Shown: piece by piece, positions 12,367 through 20,505 of the stretch
How the letters are laid out: each line of letters opens with the position of its first letter
How positions within the stretch are numbered: position 1 is the stretch's first letter
Assembly: GCA_018374635.1 (NCBI GenBank)
Contig: JAHAEW010000056.1
Location: forward strand, 1 to 20,505
Source of the DNA: Clostridiales bacterium
GTDB lineage: Bacteria; Bacillota; Clostridia; Oscillospirales; Oscillospiraceae
DNA length: 20,505 nucleotides
Direction of reading: 5' to 3'
Notes under the pieces: generated by a model
The model's input: only the letters and a program-made list of their open reading frames with translations
What the model was told of the DNA's origin: nothing
Databases searched by the model: none
Program-made: the position numbers and the translations under genes

Positions 12367-14184
12367 TCATAGTTCCGGCTCATCCTTTCCGGGCTTGCCG
12401 AGCTCCGGGGGCTTTCGCTCGGCACATTCCTTTTTGGCCTGAGAGAGCTGCCCCAGGACAGAGGGCTTATCCATTCCCGGCTCCTTATCCTTTGACCGTT
12501 CTCCGTTGTTAATGATACCGTCAATCATACCGTAATCGTCCTCCACCTGAACCTCTGCATTTTTCAGATGGTTCTTTGGGTCTGTCAGCATAAGCAGAAA
12601 ATTCTCCCGATCATCCACGGTTAGATCAGGGAGGGCTCTCACCAGATCAATTACTGCCTCCTGCACAAGTGGACTTTCTTTGAAGTGTTCCACCAGGCAC
12701 AAGTTGTCCAAGTCAATCCGGTTTCCCCGTACCAGAGGATACTCCATACCGCTGTATATGCTGCCATCCTCCAGGGTGAAGCCGATACCTTTTATGCCGT
12801 GAAGCCGATTTGCCGGGATTGCCTGGTATGCGGCGACCGCCTCCTGCAGGGTCAGGTTGTTATGGTATTCTCCTAAAGAGGGAAACTCCATACACTCCGC
12901 TGTATAAAAGGTGATCTGCCCCATATCCGGCTCTGCCTTTTCTGGCTGCTGTTCCAAAAACTCCGGAACTTCCTTGTATCCAAAACGGTCACAGAAATGG
13001 GCGGTCTCTTTCCCATATTCCTGCAAGACTACCACGTCCGACACAGAAAGACTATGTCCCCGGAAGTTATCCGGGCGGTGGATATTGAGATCGGTATAAA
13101 TGCTTTCCAGGTTCTCTCTAGGGGTGAACGGGGCAGCGTAGACCGCCTCATAGTTCGCCCGGTCAATAGAAAGCCCGGCAGCCTCCAGATACTCGCTGCC
13201 CTCAAAGTGGTATGGGTGAAGTTCCTCTACCTCTTTTAGCTGATATACGGTGTAGGTGTTGATACCATATTCCTTTTCATAATCGGTGAGCCGTCCGATC
13301 AGCGGAGAGGTTTCTTCTCTAAGGTCCATTTCCCGGCTCATATTGAGAAGTCCGGTTTTGATAAGGGAAGTGTTCCCGTCAAGGAGGGCGTCAGCGATCG
13401 CCTCCCTCTGTACCTGCTCTTTTGGAAATGCCTGTTCATAATCGGCACTGTATCCCCGGAAATGTAAATCCAGATCGAGGGCAAGTTCCGTTGATACATC
13501 CAGGCGGTCAAGGTCAGGTTCCAGTTCTTCCACTTCCTCCGGGGAGACCATCACGCGGTATTCCTCCGGGATATTCTCACGGTCTCCGTCATAATATTCC
13601 TCAAAGCGGCTCTGATTGTCATACACATAACCGTAATCGGTGAAAGCTCCCGTGTCTCCCAGGGCAATATCACGCCCGTATGCCTCATAGTCGATATAGT
13701 TCTGCAGGTACTCCGGCACCTGCATGGTTCCCAGCTCGTCAATGTAATACCGGCCCAGATCGTCGTAGTCGTCAATGCCGGGGTACACATCATATTTATC
13801 CAGATTGTCAGTCAGGTTGATAAGGTCTTTTAAGCTGCCGGTGTAGTCGCTGATCTCCATAGCTGCCTGGAAGTGTTCATATTCCGACTCGCCCAGTTCC
13901 TCCAGTTTGGAAGCCAGGTAGTTGAGTTCGTCTAGGTTCTCGTATTCCCCTAAGAGGTTATAGAGTCCATCTACATAACAGTCATAGTCCGTGATGAACC
14001 ATTCCTCATAGGGATTGCCGAAATCATCCGCAGAGCCAATACCGATACGCTCAAATACTTCCTGCAGCTTTTCCGGGGTAGTAGGGAACTTTACCCATTC
14101 CCCCACAAGCTCGCCCTCATTGTATTTTCCCAAGTTGGTGATAAATGCTGCAAACGGAAATTCGCTGTCATGGCTGTATCCCAT
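12367..14184 (-). CDS. ArdA-YodL multidomain protein
   Basis: This 605-residue protein starts with an ArdA-type antirestriction domain (about 8-195): AAFITNLGKYNEGELVGEWV, then acidic text rich in D, E and Y, as in DNA mimics. The middle (about 310-405) resembles a YodL-type domain, with YTVYQLKEVEELHPYHFEG, NLESIYTDLNIHRPDNFRGH and SLSVSDVVVLQEYG. A third part (about 420-530) includes FYTAECMEFPSLGEYHNNL, of large polyvalent-protein type. The C-terminal tail SQAKKECAERK...PEL is shared with the next gene. ArdA domains mimic B-DNA and block type I restriction enzymes. An AAGGAGG site precedes the ATG; ArdA lies 14 nt upstream. Roles of the middle domains are unknown. Confidence 0.85.
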   Translation of the reverse strand: MGYSHDSEFPFAAFITNLGKYNEGELVGEWVKFPTTPEKLQEVFERIGIGSADDFGNPYEEWFITDYDCYVDGLYNLLGEYENLDELNYLASKLEELGESEYEHFQAAMEISDYTGSLKDLINLTDNLDKYDVYPGIDDYDDLGRYYIDELGTMQVPEYLQNYIDYEAYGRDIALGDTGAFTDYGYVYDNQSRFEEYYDGDRENIPEEYRVMVSPEEVEELEPDLDRLDVSTELALDLDLHFRGYSADYEQAFPKEQVQREAIADALLDGNTSLIKTGLLNMSREMDLREETSPLIGRLTDYEKEYGINTYTVYQLKEVEELHPYHFEGSEYLEAAGLSIDRANYEAVYAAPFTPRENLESIYTDLNIHRPDNFRGHSLSVSDVVVLQEYGKETAHFCDRFGYKEVPEFLEQQPEKAEPDMGQITFYTAECMEFPSLGEYHNNLTLQEAVAAYQAIPANRLHGIKGIGFTLEDGSIYSGMEYPLVRGNRIDLDNLCLVEHFKESPLVQEAVIDLVRALPDLTVDDRENFLLMLTDPKNHLKNAEVQVEDDYGMIDGIINNGERSKDKEPGMDKPSVLGQLSQAKKECAERKPPELGKPGKDEPEL

Positions 14185-14198
14185 ATAATTGCACCTCC

Positions 14199-14909
14199 TT
14201 ACAGTTCCGGCCCGTGTTTGTCTGCTTTTGGCGGCAGCACCTCACGGGCGGCACATTCTTTCTTTGCCTGTTTCAAAAAATCCTTGACGGAGGGTTTGAC
14301 CTCCTTGTCCTGTTTCACCGTAGGTTTTTCCCGCTCCCATTCATCCCCGGATAAGAGGACATACCCCTTATCCGTGAAATATCCGTTGTCCTGTTCCCGG
14401 ACTTTGCGACCGAAAGCCTCCGGGTCAATGCCGGCTTTCCACACCTCCGGCATTTCTACCATGCCGCTCTCATAGAGCTGGTAGCGTCCCAGAGCCTCAT
14501 CACTGTTCATCCCCGGAATGAGGATGAAATAATCAAAGTTGTGGGGATACTCTTTGAACTGCTCAAAGTCCGTCAGCCGCAGGGGTGTTTCCTGGACGGC
14601 CATCAGCTTGTTAAATTCATGGTCGGGCAGATCGGAAAGTTCCTGTGCCAGCATTGCCAGATCATCCACATGGGCGTACATGGGGAGAGCCAGCCTAAGC
14701 CCTGGTACATTCGAGACATAATCATCAAAGAAATACATATCCGGCGTGGCAGAGATCGGCAGTCCAATCTCTGTAAAGGCAGCGGTGATTTCCTCTGCAT
14801 TTGCCGGGAAATAGAGCCAGGTTCCGGCATTGTCACGTTCTCCGCTGTCATAGGCAGCCGTGTTGGTGATATACGCCTTGAAAATATAATCAGAGGAATT
14901 ATCCTGCAT
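14199..14909 (-). CDS. ardA: ArdA-family antirestriction protein
   Basis: This 236-residue protein has an ArdA domain (about 8-190). It opens with FKAYITNTAAYDSGERDNAG and has the typical EEITAAFTEIGLP and FDYFILIPGMNSDEALGRYQ segments. It is acidic and should mimic DNA to block type I restriction of entering DNA. The last 40 residues are basic and end in SVKDFLKQAKKECAAREVLP, then GPEL, a tail resembling that of the larger ArdA protein next door. The ATG overlaps the stop of topB by one base, so it is coupled to it. The placement in the transfer operon fits early defence in the recipient. Confidence 0.9.
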   Translation of the reverse strand: MQDNSSDYIFKAYITNTAAYDSGERDNAGTWLYFPANAEEITAAFTEIGLPISATPDMYFFDDYVSNVPGLRLALPMYAHVDDLAMLAQELSDLPDHEFNKLMAVQETPLRLTDFEQFKEYPHNFDYFILIPGMNSDEALGRYQLYESGMVEMPEVWKAGIDPEAFGRKVREQDNGYFTDKGYVLLSGDEWEREKPTVKQDKEVKPSVKDFLKQAKKECAAREVLPPKADKHGPEL

Positions 14910-16999
14910 TAGCGGCCTCCTTTCCCTTTGGTGAACTCGGTCTTAAAGTTGATATACTTCCCGCCTGTATCCTCCATCACGATAACCGCGTCATAGGTGG
15001 TATCTTTCTTTTCGGAATAGAGCCCCTTGACTTTGGTTTTCCCTTTAGAGAGCAGATCGGCGGCCATCTTCTTTGTCAGCTCTTTTCTGCGGGAAGTCCA
15101 GAAACGGTCATTCTTCCACAGAACAAAGCCGCAGCCCCGGTCTCCGCAGTAAAAATTCTTCTTTCCCTCAAAGACTGGCTGGCCGCAGCGGGGACAGACA
15201 CCCACAGACTCTTTCTGCGGGGCAAACAGCTTTTGCTTGTCCTCGGAGATATGGGAGTAGCGGGCGATCAGTTCTTTTGCCATGCTTTCAATCCCCTCCA
15301 TGAATGTTTCCGGGGAAAGTTCTCCCTTTGCCACTAAGGACAGCTTATTCTCCCAGTCAGCGGTGAGTTGGGGCGAGGTCAGGACTTCCGGGAGGACCGT
15401 TACCAGATTGATACCGTTCCTGGTAGGGATAAGGTTCTTGCCCTTACGCTCCACAAAACCGGAGGACACCAGCTTTTCAATGATGGAGGCCCTGGTGGCA
15501 GGTGTGCCAAGCCCTTTCCGCTCCACATCATCCGGCATATCCTCTGTTCCTGCGTGCTCCATAGCAGACAGCAGGGTATCCTCCGTATAAGGTTTGGGCG
15601 GCGTGGTGAAATGCTCCGTTATCGTGGCGGCCACATGGTCGAATATCTGCCCCTGGGAGAGTGCCGGGAGAGTTGCCACATCTTCCAGATCATCCTCTGG
15701 TTTCTCTTTCAGAGAGGAACGGAATAGCCGTTCGATCTCTTTCCATCCCTGAGAAACAACTTCTTTGCCTTTGGCAGTAAAGGTATGCTCCCCACAGGTG
15801 AACACCGCCGAAACGGTCTCATATACATGGGGTGCTGCCAATGCACAAAGAAGTTTGCAGCAGACCAGGATAAACAGGTTCCGCTCCCCGGCAGGGAGTA
15901 AGGATACCTCCTGCTTTGCCAGCTCCAAAGTAGGGATGATGGCGTGGTGGTCGGATACATCCTTATCGGAGATCACCGCCGCCACATCAGGAGTAAATCC
16001 ACCAACGGCGGAAAACAGGGGCAGCCCTGCAGCCAGTCTGGCAACCGCAGAAACAGTCTCCGCCATATCCCCGGTGAGATACCGGCTGTCCGTCCTCGGA
16101 TAGGTCAGCAGCTTTTTCTCATAGAGCGCCTGGGCGTAGTCCAGGGTCTCTTTGGCGGTAAACCCAAAGAGGCGGTTGGCCTCTCTCTGTAAGGTGGTGA
16201 GGTCATAAAGTTTTGGCGGTTTTACCGTCTTTTTCTCCCGTTCCAGGGAAACACAAACGGCCTGCCCGTTCTGGCAAGCCGTCTGCATGGATACCGCTTT
16301 TTCTTTTTCGTCCACCCTGTCGCTTACTGCCTCCAGGCCATTAAGGGAAAGGCGTACATGGTAGTATTTCTTTTTCTGAAAGAGCATAATCTTTCCGTCA
16401 CGCTCTGCCAGCATTGCCAGGGTAGGTGTCTGTACCCGTCCCACATTCAGGGTTTTATGGTAGAGGACCGAAAAAAGACGGGTGGCGTTAATACCGATCA
16501 GCCAGTCCGCCTTAGAACGGCACAGGGCCGAATGGTACAGCGGTTCATAGCGGCTGCCCGGCTCCAGGTGGGAAAAGCCCTCCCGGATAGCCGTATCCTC
16601 CATAGAGGAAATCCAGAGCCGCCAGACAGGTTTTGTGCAGCCGGCCATTTCCACCGCCAGACGGAAGATCAGTTCTCCCTCACGCCCGGCGTCACAGCCG
16701 TTCACCAGCTCCGTCACGTCCGGGCGCTCCATCAGGGACTTTACGATGGAAAACTGCTTTTCCTTTCCGGGGGATACCACATGCTGCCAGACTTCCGGCA
16801 GGATAGGCAGGTCCTCATAGTTCCATTTCTTATAGCGTTCCTCATAGGCTCCGGCCTCTGCAAGGGATACCAGGTGCCCGATACACCAGGTCACCAGACA
16901 ACCGTTCCCCTCCAGGTATCCGTCTTTCTTATTCTTTGCACCCAGGGCAGCGGCATAAGCCGCCGCTACACTGGGTTTTTCAGCGATAATCAGTTTCAT
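14909..16999 (-). CDS. topB: DNA topoisomerase III (type IA)
   Basis: This 696-residue enzyme would pass and decatenate single strands during transfer or replication. The TOPRIM domain begins MKLIIAEKPSVAAAYAAALG and includes GCDAGREGEL near 101-110. The active tyrosine is Y300 in LLTYPRTDSRYL. GIGRVQTP-like NVGRVQTPTLAMLAERDG (185-202) and GLGTPATRASIIEKL are conserved family stretches. Near 602-623 four cysteines (CPRCG, then YCGDRGCG) form a zinc ribbon. Homologues are standard in CTn and Tn1549-type ICEs. It overlaps the DUF4366 stop by 4 nt. A host copy is expected elsewhere, so this one is element-specific. Confidence 0.95.
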   Translation of the reverse strand: MKLIIAEKPSVAAAYAAALGAKNKKDGYLEGNGCLVTWCIGHLVSLAEAGAYEERYKKWNYEDLPILPEVWQHVVSPGKEKQFSIVKSLMERPDVTELVNGCDAGREGELIFRLAVEMAGCTKPVWRLWISSMEDTAIREGFSHLEPGSRYEPLYHSALCRSKADWLIGINATRLFSVLYHKTLNVGRVQTPTLAMLAERDGKIMLFQKKKYYHVRLSLNGLEAVSDRVDEKEKAVSMQTACQNGQAVCVSLEREKKTVKPPKLYDLTTLQREANRLFGFTAKETLDYAQALYEKKLLTYPRTDSRYLTGDMAETVSAVARLAAGLPLFSAVGGFTPDVAAVISDKDVSDHHAIIPTLELAKQEVSLLPAGERNLFILVCCKLLCALAAPHVYETVSAVFTCGEHTFTAKGKEVVSQGWKEIERLFRSSLKEKPEDDLEDVATLPALSQGQIFDHVAATITEHFTTPPKPYTEDTLLSAMEHAGTEDMPDDVERKGLGTPATRASIIEKLVSSGFVERKGKNLIPTRNGINLVTVLPEVLTSPQLTADWENKLSLVAKGELSPETFMEGIESMAKELIARYSHISEDKQKLFAPQKESVGVCPRCGQPVFEGKKNFYCGDRGCGFVLWKNDRFWTSRRKELTKKMAADLLSKGKTKVKGLYSEKKDTTYDAVIVMEDTGGKYINFKTEFTKGKGGR

Positions 17000-17712
17000 A
17001 CGCTTTCATCCTCCTTTGGTGTGTCGTCCAGATACTCAACCTCGGTATCCTCATATTCATCCTCAAAGTCATATTCCCCCAGATCATCGTTCCCTTTGGT
17101 GGAGGACTTATCCTTTATGAACTTGAAGTAATAGAACGCACCGCCTCCGCCGATCAGAAGCAGGGGCAGGAGGATGAGGGCAGGATTAAGCCCTCCTTTT
17201 TCTTTGGGTTCCTCCTTAGGTTCTTCGGCTGCCGGTTCCTTGCCTACACAGCCGGAACGGTCATTCTTGCAGACTTCACAGTCCATCTTCACGCTGCTGG
17301 CCTCGCATTTTTCTGCACAGGTGCAGACTGCCGGTTGTGTCTGCGGTTCTTTGCCCTCGGTGAGAGCCAGCAGGTCCGCCTCATCCACCTGGTTCAAAAA
17401 GTGGACCGTATTTTTTCCATCCGCCGCCCGGTCAATGATAATGTAAAAGGTATTGCCGCTTTTGCTGGTAACGGTGATAAACTGTTTATCCTCACTGCCA
17501 GCCGACTCTATATCATCTACCAGGGACAGATTGCCCTCCGGGGTGAGAGGGACGGGCTCCGGTGTGGTTTCCGTTTGCGGCGGGGGTGTTTCTGCAGGCG
17601 GGGGTTCTACCGCCTCTCCACCTCCGGCGTAGGCGGTCACAGAAAAAGCCGTCATGGAGAACATAACGGCTGCCAGTACCAGGAACTTCCTGAAAAATCT
17701 CTTATTCTTCAT
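16996..17712 (-). CDS. DUF4366 (CD1107-family) membrane protein
   Basis: This protein of about 238 residues from the ATG at 17712 has a signal peptide (MKNKRFFRKFLVLAAVMFSM, cut near AYAG). A Pro-rich stretch follows, then a folded part (ITVTSKSGNTFYIIIDRAAD, about 75-115). A Cys-rich segment (CTCAEKCEASSVKMDCEVCK...GC, about 130-155), a membrane helix (ALILLPLLLIGGGGAFYYF, about 175-198) and a strongly acidic cytoplasmic tail complete it. GGAGG before 17712 decides the start. DUF4366 proteins are found only in transfer operons of such elements and are thought to be part of the transfer apparatus; the function is unknown. It is coupled to the DUF4315 gene by an 11-nt overlap. Confidence 0.88.
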   Translation of the reverse strand: MKNKRFFRKFLVLAAVMFSMTAFSVTAYAGGGEAVEPPPAETPPPQTETTPEPVPLTPEGNLSLVDDIESAGSEDKQFITVTSKSGNTFYIIIDRAADGKNTVHFLNQVDEADLLALTEGKEPQTQPAVCTCAEKCEASSVKMDCEVCKNDRSGCVGKEPAAEEPKEEPKEKGGLNPALILLPLLLIGGGGAFYYFKFIKDKSSTKGNDDLGEYDFEDEYEDTEVEYLDDTPKEDESV

Positions 17713-17956
17713 CTTCGGTTTCCTCCGTATCCCCGGAGTAATCCCCCTCCGGCAGGGTGATCTCACCGCTTGCATAGGCTTTCAGGAAAGCAGACAGCTC
17801 TCCACGGTCCATCTTGACTGCCTTAACCATGCGGACAATCTCCAGGTTTTCTTCCTCGGCGATCTTCTGCTCCAGGTCACGAACCTTTTTCTGCAGTTCG
17901 CCGATCTTGGCTTTCGCCTTTTCAATCTCACTTCTGTATTTCTCAATCGTCGCCAT
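17702..17956 (-). CDS. DUF4315 family protein
   Basis: This 84-residue protein matches the DUF4315 pattern: a coiled-coil first half (IEKYRSEIEKAKAKIGELQK, then VRDLEQKIAEEE), then LEIVRMVKAVKMDRGELSAF and an acidic tail. It has no membrane segment. The family always sits between the CHAP hydrolase and DUF4366 in Tn1549/CTn transfer operons, as here. The function is unknown; a scaffold or partner of the DUF4366 protein is a guess. Its end overlaps the start of DUF4366. Confidence 0.85.
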   Translation of the reverse strand: MATIEKYRSEIEKAKAKIGELQKKVRDLEQKIAEEENLEIVRMVKAVKMDRGELSAFLKAYASGEITLPEGDYSGDTEETEDEE

Positions 17957-17981
17957 AAAATATCATCCTTTCTGAAATTTG

Positions 17982-19880
17982 TTACCAGTTCATCAGACCG
18001 TAGCCGTGGATATACTGGCTGTTAAGAGGGTAACTCTTGATCTTGCAGGCGTCGCCGCTGTTGCCCTCCACGGTATAAACATTGGTCCCGTCTGTTCCGA
18101 TCACAAGACCTACATGGTCGGAACCGCCGCCATCCCAGTCGAAGAAGATCACATCACCGGGGGCTACATCCGTGTAGTTTCCAGCCGCCCATTGCCCGTG
18201 TTCCTTGAACCAGGGAACGCCCTGGGAGGCACAGGCAGCGAACCTCGGCTCGCTGTATCCTGCCTGGTTGATACACCAGGAAACAAAACAGGCACACCAT
18301 TCCACACGGCTGTCAAATCCATACCAGGACCAGTAAGGCTGTCCGCCTACATTTCCCACCTGGGCTTTTGCCAGATCAATGATTTCCTGATTGCCCGGAC
18401 GGGTGCCGTTTACAAACTCCACGCCGCTTAGATCGGTGGAGGGGCTGGTGTCGAAAGAACCGCCGCCAAAAAGCAGGGGCATATTTCCGCTGGTGTCCCG
18501 GTAAGCCTGGTAGAGTTCAAGCTGCTCTGCGGTGAGGGTTTCCTCTGCTACATGAAAAAGGCCGTGGTTTTTTAAGGTCACGGTCATAATGTAGTAGGTA
18601 TAGGGGACTTCCACCTCGTAAGTATCGGTATGGGTATTTCCATCCTCATCCGTCCAGGTGTCCATCCTTGTTTCGGTGCGGTAGCGGATTTCCTCCGTTT
18701 CCGTTTCGGTAAGCTCATACTGCAGTTCAAAAACTGTTTGGAGTTGCCCTTGTGCAGACGCCGGGGTGTAGGCCCCGCCAAAGTAAGCGGAAAGATAAGC
18801 CGCCAGTTCGTGAGGGTCATGGTGGATACCGTCCAGATCAAAACGGTACTCGTCATATCCTGGGTTCAGGCTTTCATAGTTATCAAGCTCATACTGTAAA
18901 TCCTGTTCCATAGCGGTGTAAGCCGCCTCCACCTCTTTCATATCCTGTTCTTCTGATGGGTAAGAGGTGGCGGTGACAGCACCCAGGCCGCCGATCACCA
19001 TATTGGTGCAGGAGGAAATGCCGCCGGCCAGGACCAGGATAAGAAGCCCGATCGCCAGAACCAGGAGCGCCCCTTTCCAATGCCTTGCAATAAAACGGGC
19101 TCCTTTTTCTCCGGCCTGGGCGGTTTTCTTTGTAGCGGCGTCTGCCGCCTGCCCGGTTTTTCCGGCTGCTTTGCCAGCGTTTTTCACATCCTTAGTGTAA
19201 TTATGTTTGATCTTCTGTTTCTGCAGGAACCGGGAGAGCGGGTTGGAGGAAAGGCTTGGGTTCTCCGACAGGGCCTTGTGATACTGGAAATTCACATTGG
19301 CTTTATGGAGTGCCCGTTCCGCTTTGGCAGCCTCCCGGTAGGGTTTCAGACGGTGGTTGCGGAGAGCGGTCTTTGCCATGCCGGAACTTTTGGAAAGAGC
19401 ACGCTCACCGGTCCGCTCGATACTATGCCCAGCCTCCACACCGGAATTTTCTTTTTCCACTTCATGGATTTTGCCGTGGGCTTTGCCGGTTATCATGCGG
19501 CCTGCCAGGGAAGCCGGACGGGAAACAGGGTTTGTCTTTTCGACTTCCGACATGGGCTTTTCCACTTCCTTAAACCGGAGTTTCGTTTTGCCTTTGCTTT
19601 TTGCCTCATCATAGAGTCGTTCACGAGTCAGCTTTTTCTTCTTTGGGATACGCTCCCTGGCTGCCTCTGCTTTATCTGCCGCCTGTTCCGCTTTGCGGAT
19701 ATAGCGGTCCAGTTCCGGCATGGCACGATCTTCCTCGGTAAAATGAAGCCTCCCGGAAAAATCCGCCTCCTTTTCTTTGCCGCTGATATTTTCGCTTTTG
19801 CCCGTGGTCTGGTTTTCTTCGACTGCACCCTCACGGGTGATCTTCTGGGTCACCTTGTCACGGGGCTTATACTGTTTCAT
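17982..19880 (-). CDS. CHAP-domain peptidoglycan hydrolase (CD1108 family)
   Basis: This 632-residue membrane-bound wall hydrolase would open peptidoglycan for the transfer channel, similar in role to VirB1 or Tn916 Orf14. Residues 1-265 are basic and probably cytoplasmic. A membrane helix runs about 269-290 (GALLVLAIGLLILVLAGGIS). A linker domain of about 200 residues follows outside. The C-terminal CHAP domain (about 490-632) has the catalytic Cys in WCACFVSWC (C529/C531), H589 in SDHVGLVIG and VEGNSGD. A GGGAGGTG site lies inside the preceding methyltransferase end, and the two overlap by 14 nt, so they are translationally coupled. DUF4315 follows. Confidence 0.93.
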   Translation of the reverse strand: MKQYKPRDKVTQKITREGAVEENQTTGKSENISGKEKEADFSGRLHFTEEDRAMPELDRYIRKAEQAADKAEAARERIPKKKKLTRERLYDEAKSKGKTKLRFKEVEKPMSEVEKTNPVSRPASLAGRMITGKAHGKIHEVEKENSGVEAGHSIERTGERALSKSSGMAKTALRNHRLKPYREAAKAERALHKANVNFQYHKALSENPSLSSNPLSRFLQKQKIKHNYTKDVKNAGKAAGKTGQAADAATKKTAQAGEKGARFIARHWKGALLVLAIGLLILVLAGGISSCTNMVIGGLGAVTATSYPSEEQDMKEVEAAYTAMEQDLQYELDNYESLNPGYDEYRFDLDGIHHDPHELAAYLSAYFGGAYTPASAQGQLQTVFELQYELTETETEEIRYRTETRMDTWTDEDGNTHTDTYEVEVPYTYYIMTVTLKNHGLFHVAEETLTAEQLELYQAYRDTSGNMPLLFGGGSFDTSPSTDLSGVEFVNGTRPGNQEIIDLAKAQVGNVGGQPYWSWYGFDSRVEWCACFVSWCINQAGYSEPRFAACASQGVPWFKEHGQWAAGNYTDVAPGDVIFFDWDGGGSDHVGLVIGTDGTNVYTVEGNSGDACKIKSYPLNSQYIHGYGLMNW

Positions 19881-20505
19881 GTTCCATCACCTCCCAGATA
19901 CAATGTTCTTTACACCTGCCGGTCAGTATCTCCGCCATAAAGTGAAAGATCGGATACGCCTGGGGAGGGCAGACCGCATTCCCCAGGGTCTTTAAGCGGA
20001 GTGCCCGGTCTTTGGTCTGCTCCGTTATGCGGGGCACTCCCTCCGGCTCCCTGTCCCAGAGGACAGCTCCGTCCATCCTTTCGGGAAGCCCATAAGCCAT
20101 TCCACCCAGTCCGGGTTTAAGGCCGCCTTGTCCGAGAGGGGATTTTCCTGGAAGATCACCTGGGCTGCCAGGTTCCCGTTCTTCTTTTTCGGGTCGTAGG
20201 CAGATGGTTTCAGGGTAGAGCGGAACCCGTCCGAGGCTACCGGCGTCAGGTAGAACACCGCAGCCGACAGGGGCAGGCTCCAGATTGCCCCGCTTTTGTT
20301 CTTCTTGCGGAAAATCCCATTGTCCGACAGGTACACATCCAGGCTTTGGGCGTCCTTTACGGTTCCCTTGTCGGAGGCAAGGGGCGTAGGAAACATCAGC
20401 CGCGATGATAAAAGTTCGCTGGCGCTCATGCCATGCGCCGACACCGCAAGCCGGAAATACGAATGGGAGAACAGCGTATCCCGCTTTTGCCAGGTCAAAG
20501 ATCGT
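19867..20505 (-). pseudogene. Frameshifted cytosine-5 DNA methyltransferase, C-terminal part
   Basis: The minus strand carries methyltransferase-like text in two frames. One, open from the right edge to 20025, has SDKAALNPDWVEWLMGFPKG, a typical segment of mobile-element Dcm-type enzymes. The other, ending at 19867, has VPRITEQTKDRALRLKTLGN, then AVCPPQAYPIF, matching motif X with its GNAV. A one-base deletion (or a -1 shift) between about 20025 and 20070 would join them. The N-terminal part with the PCQ and ENV motifs lies outside the window. The last 14 bases overlap the CHAP gene. The enzyme would protect element DNA from restriction. Real inactivation and a sequencing error cannot be told apart here. 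Confidence 0.65.

Noticed and set aside
11845..12372. A plus-strand frame of 175 codons after the BRO-N gene.
   Set aside because: It runs through the palindrome and the bidirectional terminator, has no ribosome-binding site, and its composition is not protein-like.
1..20505. A CRISPR array or insertion sequence.
   Set aside because: No regularly spaced repeats and no transposase gene were found on either strand.

Overview
The window looks like most of one end of an integrative and conjugative element (ICE) of a low-to-mid GC Firmicute, most likely a gut Clostridia member. The tetracycline-resistance gene has a Tn916-type leader. The transfer genes are of the Tn1549/CTn (C. difficile CD1107/CD1108) type. 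The left edge holds an intact tRNA-Arg(CCT), a usual landing site for such elements. The species cannot be fixed from the sequence, and the right end of the element lies outside the window.

Layout. Positions 1-274: a decayed tRNA-Arg-like copy, an intact tRNA-Arg and its terminator. Positions 354-2045: possible integrase arm sites, a tyrosine integrase and an excisionase, both on the minus strand. Positions 2223-3198: remains of a small gene, an Orf8-like HTH protein and an Orf7-like sigma factor. Positions 3199-3690: a regulatory spacer with several hairpins. Positions 3691-8338: an AT-rich cargo block on the minus strand with a membrane-linked XRE regulator, a ribosomal-protection tet gene, two GNAT acetyltransferases and an NTF2-like protein. 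Positions 8552-11804 (plus strand): an XRE regulator, a possible oriT, a MobC-like protein, a MOBP-type relaxase and a BRO-N/DinD-like protein. Positions 11805-12366: a gene-free stretch with a 139-nt imperfect palindrome and a two-way terminator. Positions 12367-20505 (minus strand): two ArdA-domain proteins, topoisomerase III, DUF4366, DUF4315, a CHAP-domain hydrolase and a frameshifted C-terminal part of a cytosine-5 DNA methyltransferase.

How it may work together (inference). The tet, sigma/HTH, xis and int genes all point the same way, toward the element end. By analogy with Tn916, tetracycline-induced read-through could raise expression of the regulators, allow excision, and in the circular form run on into the minus-strand transfer operon. 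MobC and the relaxase would nick oriT. Topoisomerase III and the CHAP hydrolase would assist DNA processing and wall opening. ArdA proteins and the methyltransferase would protect incoming DNA from restriction. The VirB4, VirD4 and PrgI-type genes expected for a complete transfer apparatus are not in the window and probably lie to the right.

The most unusual points are a 34-nt near-repeat shared by the BRO-gene leader and the BRO coding sequence, the large palindrome with DnaA-box-like and TTTCCCACA repeats, the shared C-terminal tail of the two ArdA proteins, and the near-duplicate tRNA-Arg.
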